A stretch of 64,000 nt of DNA, from NCBI RefSeq assembly GCF_937958065.1, contig NZ_CALFXI010000063.1, positions 8,254 to 72,253 of the forward strand, read 5' to 3'. The position numbers and the translations under genes are program-made. Of this stretch, positions 61,991 to 64,000 are shown one piece after another. Numbering within the stretch: position 1 is the first letter of the stretch; every line of letters starts with the position of its first letter. The DNA is from an uncultured Steroidobacter sp. Its GTDB lineage: Bacteria; Pseudomonadota; Gammaproteobacteria; Steroidobacterales; Steroidobacteraceae. Below the pieces are notes generated by a model that made no database searches, was not told the origin of the DNA, and worked only from the letters and a program-made list of their open reading frames with translations.

Positions 61991-63202
61991 ATGCTTTCCG
62001 CCGACGAACAATTGTCCGAGCTCAAGCGTGGCAGCAGTGAAATTCTGCTGGAGTCCGAGCTGCTCACCAAACTGAAACGGGGCAAGCCGCTGCGTATCAA
62101 GGCCGGCTTCGACCCGACCGCGCCCGACCTGCATCTCGGGCACACGGTGCTGATCAACAAAATGCGCCGCTTTCAGGATTTCGGCCACGAGGTGATTTTC
62201 TTGATCGGTGATTTCACCGGCTTGATCGGCGACCCGTCCGGCCGCAACGCGACGCGGCCGCCGCTGACGCCGGAGGATGTGCAGGCCAACGCCAGGACCT
62301 ACCAGGAGCAGATCTTCAAGATCCTGGACCCGGCCCGGACCCGCGTCGATTTCAATTCGCGCTGGATGAGCCAGCTCGGTTCGGCCGGCATGATTCAGCT
62401 GGCGGCCAGGAGCACCGTCGCGCGCATGCTGGAACGCGACGATTTCAGCAAGCGCTACAAGGGCGGCCAGCCGATCGCCATTCACGAATTCCTCTATCCG
62501 CTGGTGCAGGGCTATGACTCGGTCGCGCTCGAGGCCGATGTCGAGCTCGGCGGCACGGATCAGAAGTTCAATCTGCTGATGGGCCGGCAGCTGCAGGAAG
62601 CGTTCGGCCAGGAGCCGCAGATCGTGCTCACCATGCCGCTGCTCGAAGGGCTCGACGGCGTGAACAAGATGTCGAAGTCGCTCGGCAACTACATCGGCGT
62701 GAACGAGGACGCCGACAGCATGTTCGGCAAGCTCATGTCGATCTCGGACGAGCTGATGTGGCGCTACTTCGATCTGCTCTCGTTCCGTCCGAACGCAGAG
62801 CTCGCGGGCCTGCGCCAGCAGATCGCGGACGGCCGCAATCCGATGGAGGTCAAGTTCGAGCTCGCAATGGAAATCACTACGCGCTTCGCAGGCGCCGCGG
62901 CCGCCGAACAGGCGCGGCAGAATTTTTCGTCGCGCAGTCAGCGTCGGGAAATCCCCGAGAACATCGAGACAAAGACGCTGACGATCGAAGGCGCCGGCAT
63001 CGGCGTGGCGGCGGCAATCAAGCAGGCGGGGCTGGCCGAGAGCACCTCGGCTGCGAATCGATTGATTCAGCAGGGCGCGGTGCGCATCGATGGCGAGCGG
63101 GTCGAGGACATCAAGACCACACTCGAGCCCGGGCCCGCGCGGTTGTTCCAGGTGGGCAAGCGAGGTTTCGCCTACATCGAGGTCGTCCGAGCCGCTTCCT
63201 GA
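61991..63202 (+). CDS. tyrS: Tyrosyl-tRNA synthetase
   Basis: A 403-residue class I synthetase of the TyrZ-like branch. The HIGH signature is HLGH (FDPTAPDLHLGHTVL, about 48), ELGGTDQKFNLL follows, and KMSKS (VNKMSKSLGNYIG) is intact at about 224. A C-terminal S4 RNA-binding domain (about 335-400) is present. Divergent from the M23 gene; it precedes the rRNA operon. Confidence 0.96.
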   Translation: MLSADEQLSELKRGSSEILLESELLTKLKRGKPLRIKAGFDPTAPDLHLGHTVLINKMRRFQDFGHEVIFLIGDFTGLIGDPSGRNATRPPLTPEDVQANARTYQEQIFKILDPARTRVDFNSRWMSQLGSAGMIQLAARSTVARMLERDDFSKRYKGGQPIAIHEFLYPLVQGYDSVALEADVELGGTDQKFNLLMGRQLQEAFGQEPQIVLTMPLLEGLDGVNKMSKSLGNYIGVNEDADSMFGKLMSISDELMWRYFDLLSFRPNAELAGLRQQIADGRNPMEVKFELAMEITTRFAGAAAAEQARQNFSSRSQRREIPENIETKTLTIEGAGIGVAAAIKQAGLAESTSAANRLIQQGAVRIDGERVEDIKTTLEPGPARLFQVGKRGFAYIEVVRAAS

Positions 63203-63356
63203 GCGAGCGCTTCGCGCCCGAAAAAATTTAGTCGCAGGTCGCCTGTTTGCTCTTGCAAATTCACGCGGCCGCTGCAAAACAAAGGTCTCGCGCAGCGTCG
63301 CAATTTGCAGGATCGATGCTGCGAAAAGCGCGACGGAAAAAAACCCACGAAGGGTG

Positions 63357-63384
63357 TTGACGCCCTGTAACCAAACAGTAAGAT
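63357..63384 (+). promoter_or_regulatory. rRNA promoter P1
   Basis: -35 TTGACG (63357-63362), 16-nt spacer, -10 TAAGAT (63379-63384), GC-rich discriminator. Predicted start is near 63391. An A-run lies upstream at about 63337-63343. Confidence 0.75.
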
Positions 63385-63482
63385 GCGCCCCCTTCGCAGC
63401 GGGCGCCGGTTGTAAAACGGGCTGCGGAGAAGCTGATTCGACCGGCCGCCAACACCTCGAAAAATAAAAAATTTCGAGGGGC

Positions 63483-63510
63483 TTGACGGCCAGAAACGAG
63501 ACAGTAAGAT
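63483..63510 (+). promoter_or_regulatory. rRNA promoter P2
   Basis: -35 TTGACG (63483-63488), 16-nt spacer, -10 TAAGAT (63505-63510), discriminator GCGCCGC. An UP-element-like A/T tract (63459-63474) lies directly upstream, between CCTCGAAA (63455-63462) and TTTCGAGG (63472-63479). Confidence 0.78.
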
Positions 63511-63607
63511 GCGCCGCCTTCGCAGCGGGCGCCGGTCGCAAGACGGGCTGCGAAGGAGCTGAATCGACCGGTCGCCAACACCTCGAAAATAAAAAAATTC
63601 GAGGGGG

Positions 63608-63635
63608 TTGACGGCCAGAAACGAGGCAGTAAGAT
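63608..63635 (+). promoter_or_regulatory. rRNA promoter P3
   Basis: -35 TTGACG (63608-63613), 16-nt spacer, -10 TAAGAT (63630-63635). The upstream A/T tract lies between CCTCGAA (63581-63587) and TTCGAGG (63598-63604). Confidence 0.78.
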
Positions 63636-63728
63636 GCGCCGCCTTCGCAGCGGATACCGGTTGAAAAACGGGTTGCGAAGAAGCTGGTTCGAGTCGCCGC
63701 CGACACCTCGAAATGAAAACGAGGGGGG

Positions 63729-63757
63729 TTGACGAAACGAACAAAGCAGCTTAAAGT
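63729..63757 (+). promoter_or_regulatory. rRNA promoter P4
   Basis: -35 TTGACG (63729-63734), 17-nt spacer, -10 TAAAGT (63752-63757). Its upstream arm pair is shorter (CCTCG/CGAGG, 63706-63724). It is the promoter nearest to 16S and has no downstream repeat hairpin. Confidence 0.65.
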
Positions 63758-63789
63758 TCCGCTTCTGCCTAGCCACCGCGCAACGGCAG

Positions 63790-63830
63790 TGCCTCGAAGA
63801 GGCAGCGCTCTTTAAAAACTGAAACAGATA
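63790..63830 (+). promoter_or_regulatory. rRNA leader boxB/boxA antitermination signals
   Basis: A boxB-like hairpin TGCCTC-GAA-GAGGCA (63790-63804) is followed by boxA GCTCTTTAAAA (63807-63817) and a boxC-like GTGTGGGGACTC near 63835. The run resembles the E. coli rrn leader and would recruit Nus factors to prevent early termination. Confidence 0.8.
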
Positions 63831-63951
63831 ATTTGTGTGGGGACTCGCGTCGGTTCGTTGGCGAAGCCAACTTCGACGATGAGTTACCAAATTAGCCAGT
63901 AGAGCTTGTTTGGATAATCTCTTCGTTCAACTTGATAGGTCTCAAAGCCTT

Positions 63952-64000
63952 TAAGTGAAGAGTTTGATCCTGGCTCAGATTGAACGCTGGCGGCGTGCCT
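63952..64000 (+). rRNA. rrs: 16S ribosomal RNA, first ~49 bases
   Basis: The universal 5' stretch GTGAAGAGTTTGATCCTGG then CTCAGATTGAACGCTGGCGG is present near 63955. By alignment with the E. coli 5' end, mature 16S begins about 63952. The gene continues past the window edge. Too short for a firm taxonomic call. Confidence 0.97.

Larger units (their letters stand above)
63336..63735 (+). repeat. Tandem ~125-bp promoter repeats upstream of the rRNA operon
   Basis: Promoter starts recur at 63357, 63483, 63608 and 63729, giving periods of 126, 125 and 121 bp. Each unit has a promoter, then a hairpin (arms CCTTCGCAGC and GCTGCGAAGG in the second copy, 63517-63526 and 63547-63556), then an A-rich tract bounded by inverted CCTCGAA/TTCGAGG arms just before the next -35. 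In the third copy a C-to-T change keeps the hairpin by a G-U pair. Open frames on the minus strand here are repeats, not genes. Confidence 0.9.

Noticed and set aside
63203..63235. Terminator after tyrS
   Set aside because: There is GC-rich sequence followed by an A-run, not a T-run, on the plus strand.
63336..63735. CRISPR array
   Set aside because: The repeat unit is about 125 bp with no short unique spacers, and each unit holds a promoter.
63172..63890. Minus-strand repetitive frames near the rRNA operon
   Set aside because: The translated repeats come from the promoter array, which has correct -35/-10 boxes on the other strand.

Overview
This 64-kb window is a GC-rich chromosomal segment of a gammaproteobacterium. 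The core gene orders are gammaproteobacterial: kdsD-kdsC-lptC-lptA-lptB-rpoN-hpf-rapZ, petABC-sspAB, ibaG-murA, and a divergent tyrS/M23-peptidase pair. The PVWY Qo motif of cytochrome b and the T-protein-type TyrA fit the same assignment. A deep lineage near Xanthomonadales, Nevskiales or Steroidobacterales is my inference. Nearly all of the DNA is coding, and I see no prophage, insertion sequence, tRNA gene or CRISPR array. The right edge enters a ribosomal RNA operon.

Layout. 1-1.8 kb: the 3' part of a GGDEF-EAL protein and a DUF454 membrane protein. 1.9-6.6 kb: a pyrophosphate module of H+-pumping pyrophosphatase (hppA), PPi-dependent phosphofructokinase (pfp) and a divergent adenylate kinase with a long histone-H1-like basic tail. 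6.6-11.8 kb: RNase D, mpl and several membrane or hypothetical proteins. 12.2-15.2 kb: a glycosyltransferase and a Wzi-like outer-membrane barrel. 15.3-18.5 kb: hemL, rubredoxin, a TraB/GumN protein and a CpdA-like phosphodiesterase. 19-24.7 kb: a tkt-gap-pgk-pyk glycolytic/pentose operon. 24.8-29.3 kb: a penicillin acylase homologue and a MoxR/VWA pair whose 3' end is copied into a tandem repeat tract. 29.9-33.2 kb: an exported peroxiredoxin, a patatin-like lipase and MgtE.

33.3-41.5 kb: the LPS-transport/sigma-54 cluster, lacking the PTS genes often found there, followed by ibaG-murA. 41.5-46.5 kb: DegS-like protease, the cytochrome bc1 operon and sspAB. 46.5-53.5 kb: pdxH, tyrA, a diguanylate cyclase and an iron(III) ABC transporter (fbpABC) behind a Fur-box-like palindrome. 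53.5-63.2 kb: rppH, hemJ, a coiled-coil membrane protein, bactofilin, erpA, convergent ppx/ppk, an M23 peptidase and tyrS. 63.3-64 kb: four tandem rRNA promoters carried on a ~125-bp repeat, a boxB/boxA-type antitermination leader and the first ~49 bases of 16S rRNA.

Together the genes show a respiring organism with polymer phosphate metabolism. HppA recovers PPi energy as a proton gradient and PPi-PFK uses PPi in glycolysis or its reverse. Ppk and Ppx handle polyphosphate, and the tkt-gap-pgk-pyk operon supplies the lower glycolytic steps. The most unusual items are the basic tail on adenylate kinase, the repeated gene end behind the VWA gene, and the architecture of the rRNA promoter repeats.
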